The translations under genes were made by a program, and so were the position numbers. Under the pieces are notes generated by a model. It saw only the letters and a list, made by a program, of their open reading frames with translations. It was not told the DNA's origin and searched no databases. A stretch of 50,944 bases of DNA from a virus, in IMG/VR virus record IMGVR_UViG_3300018071_000003, positions 1-50,944 of that record, one strand, 5' to 3'. This document shows positions 32,853-40,888 of the stretch, one piece after another (the first letter of the stretch is position 1; every line of letters starts with the position of its first letter).

Positions 32853-33001
32853 TTTCCGTTTTAAGTTTTGTTATGTATTTTATTGCAGGTGTCCTTATTG
32901 GTTTTATCGCTCCATCAGCATTTGGAAGCGAAGGATGGAAATTTTGGTGTGGAATATTAGCATGTGTATTAGTGCTGTTTGCTAAGAAGTTGGCAGCATG
33001 A
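32849..33001 (+). CDS. Small two-span membrane protein
   Basis: A 50-residue protein: two hydrophobic segments (about 3-22 and 32-46) separated by S-E-G-W-K-F-W. It overlaps both neighbouring genes by four bases (ATGA), which supports real translation. Small early phage membrane proteins often target host envelope functions or exclude other phages; no specific role can be assigned. Confidence 0.6.
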   Translation: MISVLSFVMYFIAGVLIGFIAPSAFGSEGWKFWCGILACVLVLFAKKLAA

Positions 33002-33171
33002 AGTGTGTGGCTTGTGGTACATTAATGTTAAATGATTTTTGGTGTTCTGAATGTGGTTATGATCAAGGAATTACAGTAAAATTAGAGCCTAGAAATCAAC
33101 AATGTAATTATCCTGAATGTGAATGTAATTCTGCTTGTTTAGGCTTGTTGGATGATTCAAAAGGTGGGTAA
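32998..33171 (+). CDS. Small zinc-ribbon protein
   Basis: A 57-residue protein. C-V-A-C-G near residues 3-7 and C-S-E-C-G near 16-20 form a classic zinc ribbon. Four more Cys residues follow (C-N-Y-P-E-C-E-C, and a later C) near 36-47, possibly a second site. It could contact nucleic acid or another protein. It overlaps the preceding membrane protein gene as ATGA. Confidence 0.6.
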   Translation: MKCVACGTLMLNDFWCSECGYDQGITVKLEPRNQQCNYPECECNSACLGLLDDSKGG

Positions 33172-33194
33172 AAAAGCCACTTGTCCGATTAAAA

Positions 33195-33557
33195 ATGTCT
33201 TACTCTGTCTTGAAGGGTAAAGTAACACCATCTGACGTTGCTCCTCCAGAAGAAAAACCAGAAGCGGAGCCTTCTAGCGGAAAATGTCCTCACGGCTATT
33301 ACCTCCAAACTGCCTGTTGGCATTGCCAACCCCAACTTGATACACTACTTTATGCTGATATTCCGGCGTACTCAGCCTTGAAAGTTGGCGATGTAGTATG
33401 TCGTCGTATTAGACCTGATGAACGTGGTGTTGTGTCATCCATTGTTTATAAATGGACAGATTCAGTTCATATGAAAGATATTTGGGTAGATTTTTGTAAT
33501 AGAGGAAGATCAACACCTTACACGCCCGATGAACTACTGAAGGTAAAAGTACAATGA
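33195..33557 (+). CDS. Small Cys/His-containing protein
   Basis: A 120-residue protein. After an acidic Pro-rich N-terminus, C-P-H-G-Y-Y-L-Q-T-A-C-W-H-C near residues 31-44 has the spacing of a zinc knuckle. The C-terminal half is a beta domain beginning L-K-V-G-D-V-V-C-R-R. It overlaps the next gene as ATGA. Function unknown. Confidence 0.6.
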   Translation: MSYSVLKGKVTPSDVAPPEEKPEAEPSSGKCPHGYYLQTACWHCQPQLDTLLYADIPAYSALKVGDVVCRRIRPDERGVVSSIVYKWTDSVHMKDIWVDFCNRGRSTPYTPDELLKVKVQ

Positions 33558-33754
33558 TGCAGCATAATACACACGTCGTAATTAAGACATTGCCAGATTC
33601 TGTTATGGATGTGTTCTGGGGCATAGGATGGGACAATTGGAGTAGATGTCGTCTTATCTCAAGTCCGAAGCCAGACTTTGTGCATATGGCTGGTATTAAG
33701 CTACCATTTTACGTTCGCATTGCACTTGCTCGTTATCTGAGGTTAGATAAATGA
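33554..33754 (+). CDS. Small protein, unknown function
   Basis: A 66-residue protein rich in Trp (V-F-W-G-I-G-W-D-N-W near 20-29) with a basic C-terminal helix. ATG overlaps the preceding stop and its own stop overlaps the next ATG. No family is recognised. Confidence 0.55.
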   Translation: MMQHNTHVVIKTLPDSVMDVFWGIGWDNWSRCRLISSPKPDFVHMAGIKLPFYVRIALARYLRLDK

Positions 33755-33993
33755 AACCCTCTTGTTTAAACTTAGATGCTAAACAAACAAACGTTTTGAA
33801 AAAGTTTGTTAAATCTTTGAATAAACATAAATTAGCAGAATTATATGAAGAAACTTGTTCGATGGATGGACCAGTATTCCATTGTTATTCATCAGGACTG
33901 GGTGATGTTATATATGTAGAAATCTTAGGAAGGATTTGTCATTTAGAATATGATGATGATGGTAGAATAATCGGTGAAGTAAACTATGCGTAA
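33751..33993 (+). CDS. Small protein, unknown function
   Basis: An 80-residue protein: a basic helical N-terminal half (Lys-rich, about 10-30), then a beta-rich acidic C-terminus with two short hydrophobic strands. Four Cys residues are present but not in a zinc pattern. It is coupled by four-base overlaps to the gene before and overlaps the next by eight. Confidence 0.55.
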   Translation: MKPSCLNLDAKQTNVLKKFVKSLNKHKLAELYEETCSMDGPVFHCYSSGLGDVIYVEILGRICHLEYDDDGRIIGEVNYA

Positions 33994-34330
33994 ACTATAT
34001 TTAGTTTTAGAAACAACTAAGCTTGCTGTTCCTCCTGTGCCACATCCTCGCGCACCAAGAGCCCCGGAGGAGCAGGCTATTCGTCCACGCGCTGCTGATC
34101 GTCAAAGGCAGCCTGAGCCTGATGACGAACGATTTGAAATACATCAAAATGTTGACATAATCGTTTGCTATTCGATGCCTGAAGCTGAAGAATACATTGA
34201 TCAGCAACTTGAGCGACAGCCTCAATATAAGTTTATAATTTTTGAATCAATTGCTTTCCTTGAGACTGTTGCCTCTCCCACAATTCGTAAACTTTGGGAT
34301 GCCAACGGCCAACTAGTGGAGACAAGATAA
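33986..34330 (+). CDS. Protein with Pro-rich linker, unknown function
   Basis: A 114-residue protein. A short N-terminal strand is followed by a Pro/Arg/Glu-rich linker (about 15-45) and a folded C-terminal domain with I-I-V-C-Y-S-M-P-E-A-E-E-Y-I and K-F-I-I-F-E-S-I-A. The linker contrasts in composition with its AT-rich neighbours. It directly precedes the amidoligase cluster and may belong to it. Confidence 0.55.
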   Translation: MRKLYLVLETTKLAVPPVPHPRAPRAPEEQAIRPRAADRQRQPEPDDERFEIHQNVDIIVCYSMPEAEEYIDQQLERQPQYKFIIFESIAFLETVASPTIRKLWDANGQLVETR

Positions 34331-35065
34331 TTGGGACATGATTTTTGTCGTGCGCATTATCGAATTAAACATGAACAAGAAGACTCATGGCTTCAACCTC
34401 ATACCCAGTCTTGTTATTCTGAAGTTCGTGTCAATTATAATGCTGTTGCAATTCGGGTTAAATATATTCCAACTTTTAAGGGGACACCGGGGACACGTGG
34501 TAGTATATATCCGTGCCAGTTAACTCCTGCTAAAGCCGAAAGATTTATTAGTGATGTCTTGGAAATTTGTCCGGGAGTAGCAACTCGCGTAGATGAATAT
34601 GTGTTTGAATTTCCTCTCGGCACTTGGCCAAACTATTGGAAGTTTCTTGGGGTTGCTTCCCTTTTACGTTATATTGAAGAGTGGTGGATGTGGGTTGATC
34701 ATTATTTTGAAATGGTTGACAGCGGAATTCCAAAAGATGTTGCTGCAATTTGTATGGGACTTTATGATAAAGACAGTGTGGTGCTTTATTGTGGACACGC
34801 ATTTAATGGAACCTTGTCTGATTTAGCAAGTTTGAAAGATTTTAATTTAAAAGATGTATTCTTAAAATCTTGTGAAACTGCAACATCGCACTCAACTATA
34901 TGGCACCTGTTAAACCAACGTCCTTGGTTTACTGTTGGTGAGTACAATTTCGCCGACTGGTTCAAAATGACACCACAAATATATAAAATCTTTGTGAATG
35001 ACTCTTCGATTAAAGAAAAACAACAAGCACTTGGTATGCTTCATGTATACAAGGCACTTTTATGA
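34331..35065 (+). CDS. Unknown protein leading the amidoligase cluster
   Basis: About 244 residues starting at TTG 34331, immediately after the previous stop; GGAG sits about ten bases upstream. The sequence is rich in Trp, Tyr and His, with W-W-M-W-V-D-H-Y-F near 118-126 and L-Y-C-G-H-A-F near 152-158. I recognise no domain. The stop overlaps the ATG of the glutamine amidotransferase gene by four bases, so it is co-translated with it and may be a partner subunit or substrate-binding protein. Confidence 0.6.
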   Translation: MGHDFCRAHYRIKHEQEDSWLQPHTQSCYSEVRVNYNAVAIRVKYIPTFKGTPGTRGSIYPCQLTPAKAERFISDVLEICPGVATRVDEYVFEFPLGTWPNYWKFLGVASLLRYIEEWWMWVDHYFEMVDSGIPKDVAAICMGLYDKDSVVLYCGHAFNGTLSDLASLKDFNLKDVFLKSCETATSHSTIWHLLNQRPWFTVGEYNFADWFKMTPQIYKIFVNDSSIKEKQQALGMLHVYKALL

Positions 35066-35742
35066 AACTAGTCAGTGCAATTTATAAAGACTGGTATCCA
35101 TTTGATAAGATGTTTCAACAACTAAAAGTTGGATTCCATCCCATCCAACTTGACGGAGCTTCGGCGTTGTTGTTGTGGGGTGGCGAAGACATTAGCCCAT
35201 CTATTTATAGACAGAAGTGTCCGAAAATTGTTTATTCCGGTCCAGACGAGCCATCTGTTCGTGACTTAATAGAAATTGCTTTAGCCAAAGAAGCGATCCG
35301 TCTCGGCATTCCAATCATTGCAATTTGTCGAGGCGCACAACTCATGTGTGCATTATCGGGCGGAAGTTTATTCCAGCATGTGACACATCATGACGGTCCA
35401 TCTCATGTCTGTCAAACCGATGAAGGAGGAGAAATTGTGTCTAATTCAGTGCATCATCAGATGATGAATGTGGAGAAAACAAACTATCATCGAATCGCGT
35501 GGATTGAGCCTGGCATCAGTAGCGTGTACATAAATGGGGATGGGCCTATTGAGGATCATCCTAAGTTTGAACCTGAAATTGTCTATTTTCCCGAGACAAA
35601 AGCCCTTTGTATTCAAGGGCATCCAGAGTATATGGAAGAAAAGAATCCATTCGTGAAATATTGCTTAGAACTAGTTGATAAATATGTTCTGTCGAACGTA
35701 GTCTTAAACAAGACAGATGAAAATGAACACCATCGGAGCTGA
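35062..35742 (+). CDS. Class-I glutamine amidotransferase / gamma-glutamyl hydrolase
   Basis: A 226-residue protein of the class-I amidotransferase superfamily, closest in pattern to the PuuD/peptidase C26 type. The nucleophile is the Cys in I-A-I-C-R-G-A-Q-L near residue 91. The catalytic His and Glu lie in I-Q-G-H-P-E-Y near 186-192. The oxyanion region is L-L-W-G-G-E-D near 37-43. It would release ammonia from glutamine or cut gamma-glutamyl bonds. Its gene overlaps both neighbours and leads into two amidoligases, an organisation described for phages in the amidoligase survey of Iyer and colleagues (2009). Confidence 0.85.
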   Translation: MKLVSAIYKDWYPFDKMFQQLKVGFHPIQLDGASALLLWGGEDISPSIYRQKCPKIVYSGPDEPSVRDLIEIALAKEAIRLGIPIIAICRGAQLMCALSGGSLFQHVTHHDGPSHVCQTDEGGEIVSNSVHHQMMNVEKTNYHRIAWIEPGISSVYINGDGPIEDHPKFEPEIVYFPETKALCIQGHPEYMEEKNPFVKYCLELVDKYVLSNVVLNKTDENEHHRS

Positions 35743-36487
35743 TCCCGAGCTGTTCTTGCAAGATAAGTCAGGTAAGTTTATATCGGCAGTTGGGAAATTC
35801 GGCGGCACAAAAGAACAACCACGCCCGCTGCTTAACATTCCCGGTTATATGGTGCAGGAAGATAATGTAGCGGTGGAGTTTAATATTCCACCTTGTGAAA
35901 TTGGAAACTCTCACAACTTTTCCCAGTCAATTGCAATTGCGATGAATGCACTTGAGCAAGAAGCACATGCGCTCAAGCTTAAGCTTGTTGTTGTAGCATC
36001 TGCTGAGTTCGAAGCTGATCAACTTGTAGCCCCACAAGCTAGGCGATTTGGGTGTGATCCTGATTTCAATGTGTGGTCGTTGAAGGTAAATCCTCCGCCT
36101 CGTGCAAAGAACAAAGCACTACGTTCTTGCGGCGGACATGTCCACTTTGGAGGAAGGTTTACAGATAAAATTGGTTTTGGTCGGGCGTGTGATTTATTTA
36201 TGGGATGCCCAAGTATTTTATTTGACCCAGATCAAAATAGACGACTCTTGTATGGTAAAGCTGGAGCAATTAGATACAAACCATACGGAATTGAGTATAG
36301 AACCCTATCCAATTTTTGGGTTAAATCAGAGGAATTGTCTGCTATGATTCACGATCAAGCAGTGAAGGTCTTTAATTTCAGGAAGGTAATTCCTGATGAG
36401 GATGGGCGTGCAATTATTAAGTGCATCAATGAAATGGATCAAAATTTACTACGAGAACTCACTGAAAAATATGGATTAATTTATTGA
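35717..36487 (+). CDS. Phage-type COOH-NH2 ligase (amidoligase)
   Basis: A 256-residue protein matching the phage-type COOH-NH2 ligase family (Pfam COOH-NH2_ligase_2), which has the glutamine-synthetase fold. Signature parts are I-G-A-D-P-E-L-F near 6-13, V-A-V-E-F-N near 51-56, F-G-C-D-P-D-F near 112-118, G-G-H-V-H-F-G near 138-144, and L-Y-G-K-A-G-A-x-R-Y-K-P-Y-G-x-E-Y-R-T-L-S near 175-195. These would bind ATP and metal to activate a carboxylate and join it to an amine. The start overlaps the amidotransferase gene by 26 bases; a Met three codons on is an alternative. Confidence 0.85.
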   Translation: MKMNTIGADPELFLQDKSGKFISAVGKFGGTKEQPRPLLNIPGYMVQEDNVAVEFNIPPCEIGNSHNFSQSIAIAMNALEQEAHALKLKLVVVASAEFEADQLVAPQARRFGCDPDFNVWSLKVNPPPRAKNKALRSCGGHVHFGGRFTDKIGFGRACDLFMGCPSILFDPDQNRRLLYGKAGAIRYKPYGIEYRTLSNFWVKSEELSAMIHDQAVKVFNFRKVIPDEDGRAIIKCINEMDQNLLRELTEKYGLIY

Positions 36488-37117
36488 ATGGATAACCTCG
36501 AAGATTTTCATCAGAAATATCACAACACTTGGGTTCAATATCGTTCTGATGGTGTGTTGTCTCCAGCTCTAATTGAATTGATACAATTTGGTGAAAAATT
36601 AATATATATTCGTAGTTTGGAACTTGGAATAGTGTCGATTAAATATACAGAAAACCAATTGAAAGAGAAATTAGAACTATCACCGCCCCAAACCGGGTAT
36701 TTCAATTATAATGGGCACGCACTTGTCTTATTCAAGATTCCCGTAAGACAGTGGCGTGTCGGGCTTTGTCATGAAAATCATGAAATATACAATCCTTTCA
36801 AATACCTGTTGAATTCCGGAGTTTATCGTCCAACCTTCGGAGAAAGAACAGTAAGCGCTTTATTCAATCCAGCTTACATTCCTGACCCTCAAATAGCTTA
36901 TTCTATGTTTAATAAGAGCACTCATTCCGTTGCTCTTTCATGCCATCTTATGATTTCTAAATCACCTACAGAGAAACATTCAGGGCCACTTATCTGGTTT
37001 GATTGTAATCCATGTGGATTTATCCAAAGATCAAAATTTGTAGTCGAGGATGAATTATTTCGACAGGAAATTGAAGATGAATTACATCGCCTTGGACAAG
37101 AGAAATGGATTTTTTAG
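36488..37117 (+). CDS. Unknown protein inside the amidoligase cluster
   Basis: A 209-residue protein starting directly after the previous stop. It contains Y-F-N-Y-N-G-H-A-L-V near 71-80, W-R-V-G-L-C-H-E-N-H near 89-98 and W-F-D-C-N-P-C-G near 175-182. I recognise no family. Two ligase genes enclose it and its end overlaps the next gene by 13 bases, so it is likely a subunit or acceptor for the same reaction. Confidence 0.6.
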   Translation: MDNLEDFHQKYHNTWVQYRSDGVLSPALIELIQFGEKLIYIRSLELGIVSIKYTENQLKEKLELSPPQTGYFNYNGHALVLFKIPVRQWRVGLCHENHEIYNPFKYLLNSGVYRPTFGERTVSALFNPAYIPDPQIAYSMFNKSTHSVALSCHLMISKSPTEKHSGPLIWFDCNPCGFIQRSKFVVEDELFRQEIEDELHRLGQEKWIF

Positions 37118-38133
37118 CACACCTTGTTAAAGATTATGGAGGTCGTTGGAATGATCTTGCCCGGCTAAGTTATCCATTTGAAGATTATATGAAAGCAATT
37201 CCAGTTGCTAGCTATAAACCATTTGAAATGGTGCGTCCTCGTTTGAAAATAGGTATTGAAGTAGAAGTAGAAAAGGTAGCTCATCATCTAGGTGTGAATA
37301 TGGCCAATGAAATGTGGATGACACGAGAGGATGGTTCTCTCAGACAAGGTGGAATCGAATTCGTCTCTATTCCAATTGCAGATCAACAAATTCCTTGGGC
37401 CATTCACTATTTATTCGATCAATATTTACCTAAAGACGCTGATTTCTCAGCCCGCACATCTATTCACGTCCACGTGAATGTCCGTAATTGGTCATGTAAG
37501 GAGATTTTGAATTTGATTTTGTTATACATTGTGTTTGAACGGTTGTTATATCGTTTTGCAGGACCACAACGCTATCAAAACATTTTCTGTGTGCCTATTC
37601 GAGAAACAAAACTGCCAATTGTATTATCAAATTATTTAGCAAATGGAAATTTTCAAGGTTTGCTAGAATCTTGGACTAAATATAGTGGACTTAATTTAGT
37701 ACCTATTCGTAAATTTGGGACAGTTGAATACAGGCATATGCGTGGACACCGTAACACTGAATATCTTTTAAATTGGATTAATGTTATTCAGCAACTTCAC
37801 AAAACAGCATGTAACGTAGATTTTATTGAATTATTTGATGAAATTAAAATGTTAAATACAACTTCTTCGTATGAACAATTTCTTATGAATACATTCAAAG
37901 ATCAATCTGTGTTTCTACTTGGTAAATGTAGTTTACAACGAGAAATGGAATACGGAGTTTCTATAGTAAAAAGTATTCAACCACCATCGCAATTTATTAA
38001 AAAACTACTTAATGACATTTCAAATGAATCCGACTTGCTTCAAAGTTTGAAAATAATTGATAAACAAACTAAAAAAGATATTAATTACTATGCCCCTGGG
38101 GTTTGGGATGTCATTGATGGAGTAGTAAGATAA
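37105..38133 (+). CDS. Amidoligase (Amidoligase_2 type)
   Basis: A 342-residue protein of the amidoligase superfamily. Signature parts are the G-I-E-V-E-V-E strand near 50-56, R-E-D-G-S-L-R near 74-80, G-I-E-F-V-S-I-P near 83-90, and S-I-H-V-H-V-N-V-R near 119-127, followed by F-G-T-V-E-Y-R-H-M-R-G-H near 205-216. These resemble the ATP- and metal-binding sites of glutamine-synthetase-like ligases. It is a second, distinct ligase in the cluster, so two successive amide bonds could be formed. It overlaps the preceding gene by 13 bases. Confidence 0.8.
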   Translation: MDFLAHLVKDYGGRWNDLARLSYPFEDYMKAIPVASYKPFEMVRPRLKIGIEVEVEKVAHHLGVNMANEMWMTREDGSLRQGGIEFVSIPIADQQIPWAIHYLFDQYLPKDADFSARTSIHVHVNVRNWSCKEILNLILLYIVFERLLYRFAGPQRYQNIFCVPIRETKLPIVLSNYLANGNFQGLLESWTKYSGLNLVPIRKFGTVEYRHMRGHRNTEYLLNWINVIQQLHKTACNVDFIELFDEIKMLNTTSSYEQFLMNTFKDQSVFLLGKCSLQREMEYGVSIVKSIQPPSQFIKKLLNDISNESDLLQSLKIIDKQTKKDINYYAPGVWDVIDGVVR

Positions 38134-39570
38134 ATGTGTGGAATTGTAGGGCTTGTAACTAAATCAACTAATGGTTGTACTGCTTTTCAGCAGGAACTAT
38201 TTGCTGAAATGTTAGTGTGTGATGCAATTCGTGGAGAGGATTCCACAGGTATTTTCGCAGTTAATAATTCCGGAAACGTCACTTACATTAAACTTGCAAG
38301 TCATCCTTTTAATCTTCTTAAGACCAGCGAATATCTAACATTAAAACAGGATTCTTGGAACTCTGGACGTATCTTGGTTGGTCACAATCGGAAGGCATCA
38401 AGTGGAGCAATTTCTAACGAAAATGCACACCCATTTGCATTTGGGCCTATTGTTCTTGTTCATAATGGGTTCATTGATAATTTTCGTAGTCTCGTTCATC
38501 ACAAAGAACGTGAGAAGAACAATATTGAAGTAGATTCTCATGCATTAACGTCTTTGTTGGCGCGCAATGATCCAATGAAAATTATTCCTGAATTGAAGGG
38601 AGCTTTCGTTATCATATGGTATAACGCAACAGAGAAAAAACTATATTTTGTTCGCAACACAGAACGTCCGTTTTCTTTAGTAGATATAAATGATGGAATT
38701 TATTTTGCGTCGGAAAAAGGAATGCTTCGATGGCTCTTGCATCGTCATCAAGCTAAAGCCGAAATTGCAGAAATAAAACCCGGTGTCTTACTTTCCTTAG
38801 ATGAGAATAATGTTTGGGAAAACAGGCCCGTTAAGCTTTATGAGAAACCTGCGGTGTTTGTTCCTAAAGAATATGCTCCACCAGCAACAAATGGAGAGAT
38901 AGTTTATCTCCCTAACCAAATTAAGCAAGTTCCCAAAACAATTGACATGAAACTTGAGGAATCATTTAATATCCATTATGGTGATGATCATGATGTTGAT
39001 TTGACTAATGCACCACCCTTTCCACAAATTGTATTCTCTGTTGACGACTACAAGAAAGTCTCTGAAGACCACGTAAATCCTCCTGTATGGAGACTGTGGG
39101 GCAAGGCACTAGACTCGGAACAAATTGATGTCTATTGTCAATTTAGAGGAACAGAAACACAATGTGACGAATATGCCTATCAGGCATTTTTAACAGGGCA
39201 CATTAGTAGGGTCTCCGATAGAATTATCAATAATCAACAGGGTCAGGCTGTTTACTGTCTGCATCCGAAACTATGCGAAATTACAGCAACGTCAGATAAT
39301 TTCGCAATTACCACAGAGCATTTAGCATATTTGCAGAATAAATCTAAATGCACTTGTGGGCATGTGGAAATTTCGACTATGAATGATGAAGACAAGGTAG
39401 TTATGAGACTTGGATTTGAAACTCAGATAACCTGTAAATGGTGTTTAGTAAATACTCCAGAGTGTAAAGAATTGTGTAAAGAGCCAGGGCAATGTCAATA
39501 TTGTGTGGGTGAAAAACAAAAGGAAGAAGGTGAAAAGCTTAAGAATATTGCCGTACAAGCCAGGAAGTAA
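38134..39570 (+). CDS. Class-II glutamine amidotransferase
   Basis: A 478-residue protein. It begins M-C-G-I-V-G-L-V, so removal of Met exposes the Cys nucleophile at residue 2 of Ntn-type amidotransferases. Further family parts are R-G-E-D-S-T-G near 33-39, G-H-N-R-K-A-S near 84-90, H-P-F-A-F-G near 99-104 and V-H-N-G-F-I-D near 108-114. The N-terminal 250 residues are the amidotransferase; the rest has no clear domain but ends with many Cys (C-T-C-G, C-K-W-C, C-K-E-L-C, C-Q-Y-C), likely zinc sites. It would give ammonia to a ligase. It begins right after the amidoligase and overlaps the ATP-grasp gene. Confidence 0.85.
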   Translation: MCGIVGLVTKSTNGCTAFQQELFAEMLVCDAIRGEDSTGIFAVNNSGNVTYIKLASHPFNLLKTSEYLTLKQDSWNSGRILVGHNRKASSGAISNENAHPFAFGPIVLVHNGFIDNFRSLVHHKEREKNNIEVDSHALTSLLARNDPMKIIPELKGAFVIIWYNATEKKLYFVRNTERPFSLVDINDGIYFASEKGMLRWLLHRHQAKAEIAEIKPGVLLSLDENNVWENRPVKLYEKPAVFVPKEYAPPATNGEIVYLPNQIKQVPKTIDMKLEESFNIHYGDDHDVDLTNAPPFPQIVFSVDDYKKVSEDHVNPPVWRLWGKALDSEQIDVYCQFRGTETQCDEYAYQAFLTGHISRVSDRIINNQQGQAVYCLHPKLCEITATSDNFAITTEHLAYLQNKSKCTCGHVEISTMNDEDKVVMRLGFETQITCKWCLVNTPECKELCKEPGQCQYCVGEKQKEEGEKLKNIAVQARK

Positions 39571-40369
39571 GTCCGCTAGAGCCATTGCTAAGGCGCTCAA
39601 TGGATTGAGAGTTAGATTCAATGGTTTGTTCCGCCCAAAACTTAAACATCTTGTGGTCAATTGGGGTAAGGTAGCCAAGCCTAGGTGGTGGATTACCGGA
39701 TTGAATGATCCTGCGAAAGTGCAACTATCATCAAACAAGCTAACGGCATTGTCGTGTTTAAGACAAGCAGGAGTTTCCACACCGGAGTTTACTGATGACA
39801 TTCAAACAGCGCGTCAATGGTGGTTGTCCGGATCAGTTGTTGTCGGACGACAGATTTTAAATGGTCACGGAGGTATAGGATGTATTATTTTTCATAAAGA
39901 TCGAGACGACGTTGACGGTGGGTTTGACGGAGAACCACGAGATTGTCCTTTGTATACTAAACACCTACGTCATAAACGTGAATTCCGCATTCATGTCTTT
40001 AAAGGACAAATAATTGACCAAGTTGAAAAGCTCAAAAAGAAAGGATTTGAAAACCGTAACTCATGGATCAGGAACTACAATAATGGATATGTCTTTGTAC
40101 GTGGCGGTGTTGTCATTCCCAAATGCGTACGAATGGAAGCACTTCAAGCTGTCCAAGCCCTACAGCTTGACTTCGGGGCAGTCGATGTGGCGTATCGTGA
40201 AAAAGAAGACAAAGCCTACGTGCTAGAGTGCAACACAGCACCGGGTATTGAAGGGCAAACAATTAGGAGCTACATTGAAGCAATTAGACAAGAACTTCAA
40301 AGGAAGGTAAAATCCAATCATGGTAACCACTTTATTCATCTTCTTAGTATTCAACGGAGAAAAAAATAA
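39530..40369 (+). CDS. ATP-grasp ligase
   Basis: About 279 residues from GTG 39530, preferred over GTGs at 39503 and 39509 because of the AGGA sequence at 39521. The fold pattern is that of ATP-grasp enzymes of the phage or YheC/D-like type: a Gly-rich N-G-H-G-G-I-G loop, K-R-E-F-R-I-H-V-F, and the C-terminal V-D-V-A-Y then V-L-E-C-N-T-A-P-G, giving the Mg-binding Asp, Glu and Asn. Such enzymes form peptide or amide bonds through an acylphosphate. It closes the cluster and overlaps the class-II amidotransferase gene by 41 bases. Confidence 0.82.
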   Translation: MKSLRILPYKPGSKSARAIAKALNGLRVRFNGLFRPKLKHLVVNWGKVAKPRWWITGLNDPAKVQLSSNKLTALSCLRQAGVSTPEFTDDIQTARQWWLSGSVVVGRQILNGHGGIGCIIFHKDRDDVDGGFDGEPRDCPLYTKHLRHKREFRIHVFKGQIIDQVEKLKKKGFENRNSWIRNYNNGYVFVRGGVVIPKCVRMEALQAVQALQLDFGAVDVAYREKEDKAYVLECNTAPGIEGQTIRSYIEAIRQELQRKVKSNHGNHFIHLLSIQRRKK

Positions 40370-40392
40370 ATGACTCGTATTATAGAGGATGT

Positions 40393-40617
40393 ATGCGCTG
40401 CGTAGCTTGTGACTGTGAATTGAAAGAGCATGAATCCAAACGAAAAGGATTGTTCAGCCGTGAATACATTGATCTGTGTGACGCCTGTTTCGTAACAATT
40501 GCCGATGATTTTCCTCTGGCCACTGGCAATGATGCAGTGGATGACGATTTACGGAAAGAATATTCCAACCCCACCAGCCCCACTTGGGAAGATGACAGCA
40601 ACGAAAATTTCGATTAA
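40393..40617 (+). CDS. Small zinc-ribbon protein
   Basis: A 74-residue protein starting after a TAGAGG site. C-V-A-C-D-C near residues 3-8 and C-D-A-C near 29-32 give a zinc-ribbon pattern. The C-terminal half is acidic, like single-strand-binding-protein tails. Similar short proteins are found next to phage replication genes. It overlaps the next gene by 26 bases. Confidence 0.65.
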   Translation: MRCVACDCELKEHESKRKGLFSREYIDLCDACFVTIADDFPLATGNDAVDDDLRKEYSNPTSPTWEDDSNENFD

Positions 40618-40888
40618 ATGTCGAAAATGTGACAAAGAGATTTATTTCAGCAGCTTTCAATATAATGCAAAAGCCTGCAATAGGAAGAAGTGTTGGATTA
40701 GAACACAGAAGGCTCGCAATGAAGCAGCTCTTTTGAAAGGATGCAACGCTGATGATTTTCTGTTTCCACTTACAGGTAAAATTGTAATAGTTGAAGAAAC
40801 CAAAGTAGTCAATGAGAATCGATATGCAGAAGGTAAAATAATGAGGGATGGAAAGTGGGTCTATCCTGTTGATTATTATGGTGATTAA
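40592..40888 (+). CDS. Small Cys-rich protein before primase
   Basis: About 98 residues from ATG 40592 (GGGAAG ribosome-like site), rather than an upstream ATG at 40499 that overlaps most of the previous gene. C-R-K-C near 10-13 and C-N-R-K-K-C near 29-34 could bind zinc. The basic first half contrasts with an acidic, aromatic C-terminus. Its last base is the first base of the primase ATG. A replication accessory role is a guess from location. Confidence 0.6.
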   Translation: MTATKISIKCRKCDKEIYFSSFQYNAKACNRKKCWIRTQKARNEAALLKGCNADDFLFPLTGKIVIVEETKVVNENRYAEGKIMRDGKWVYPVDYYGD

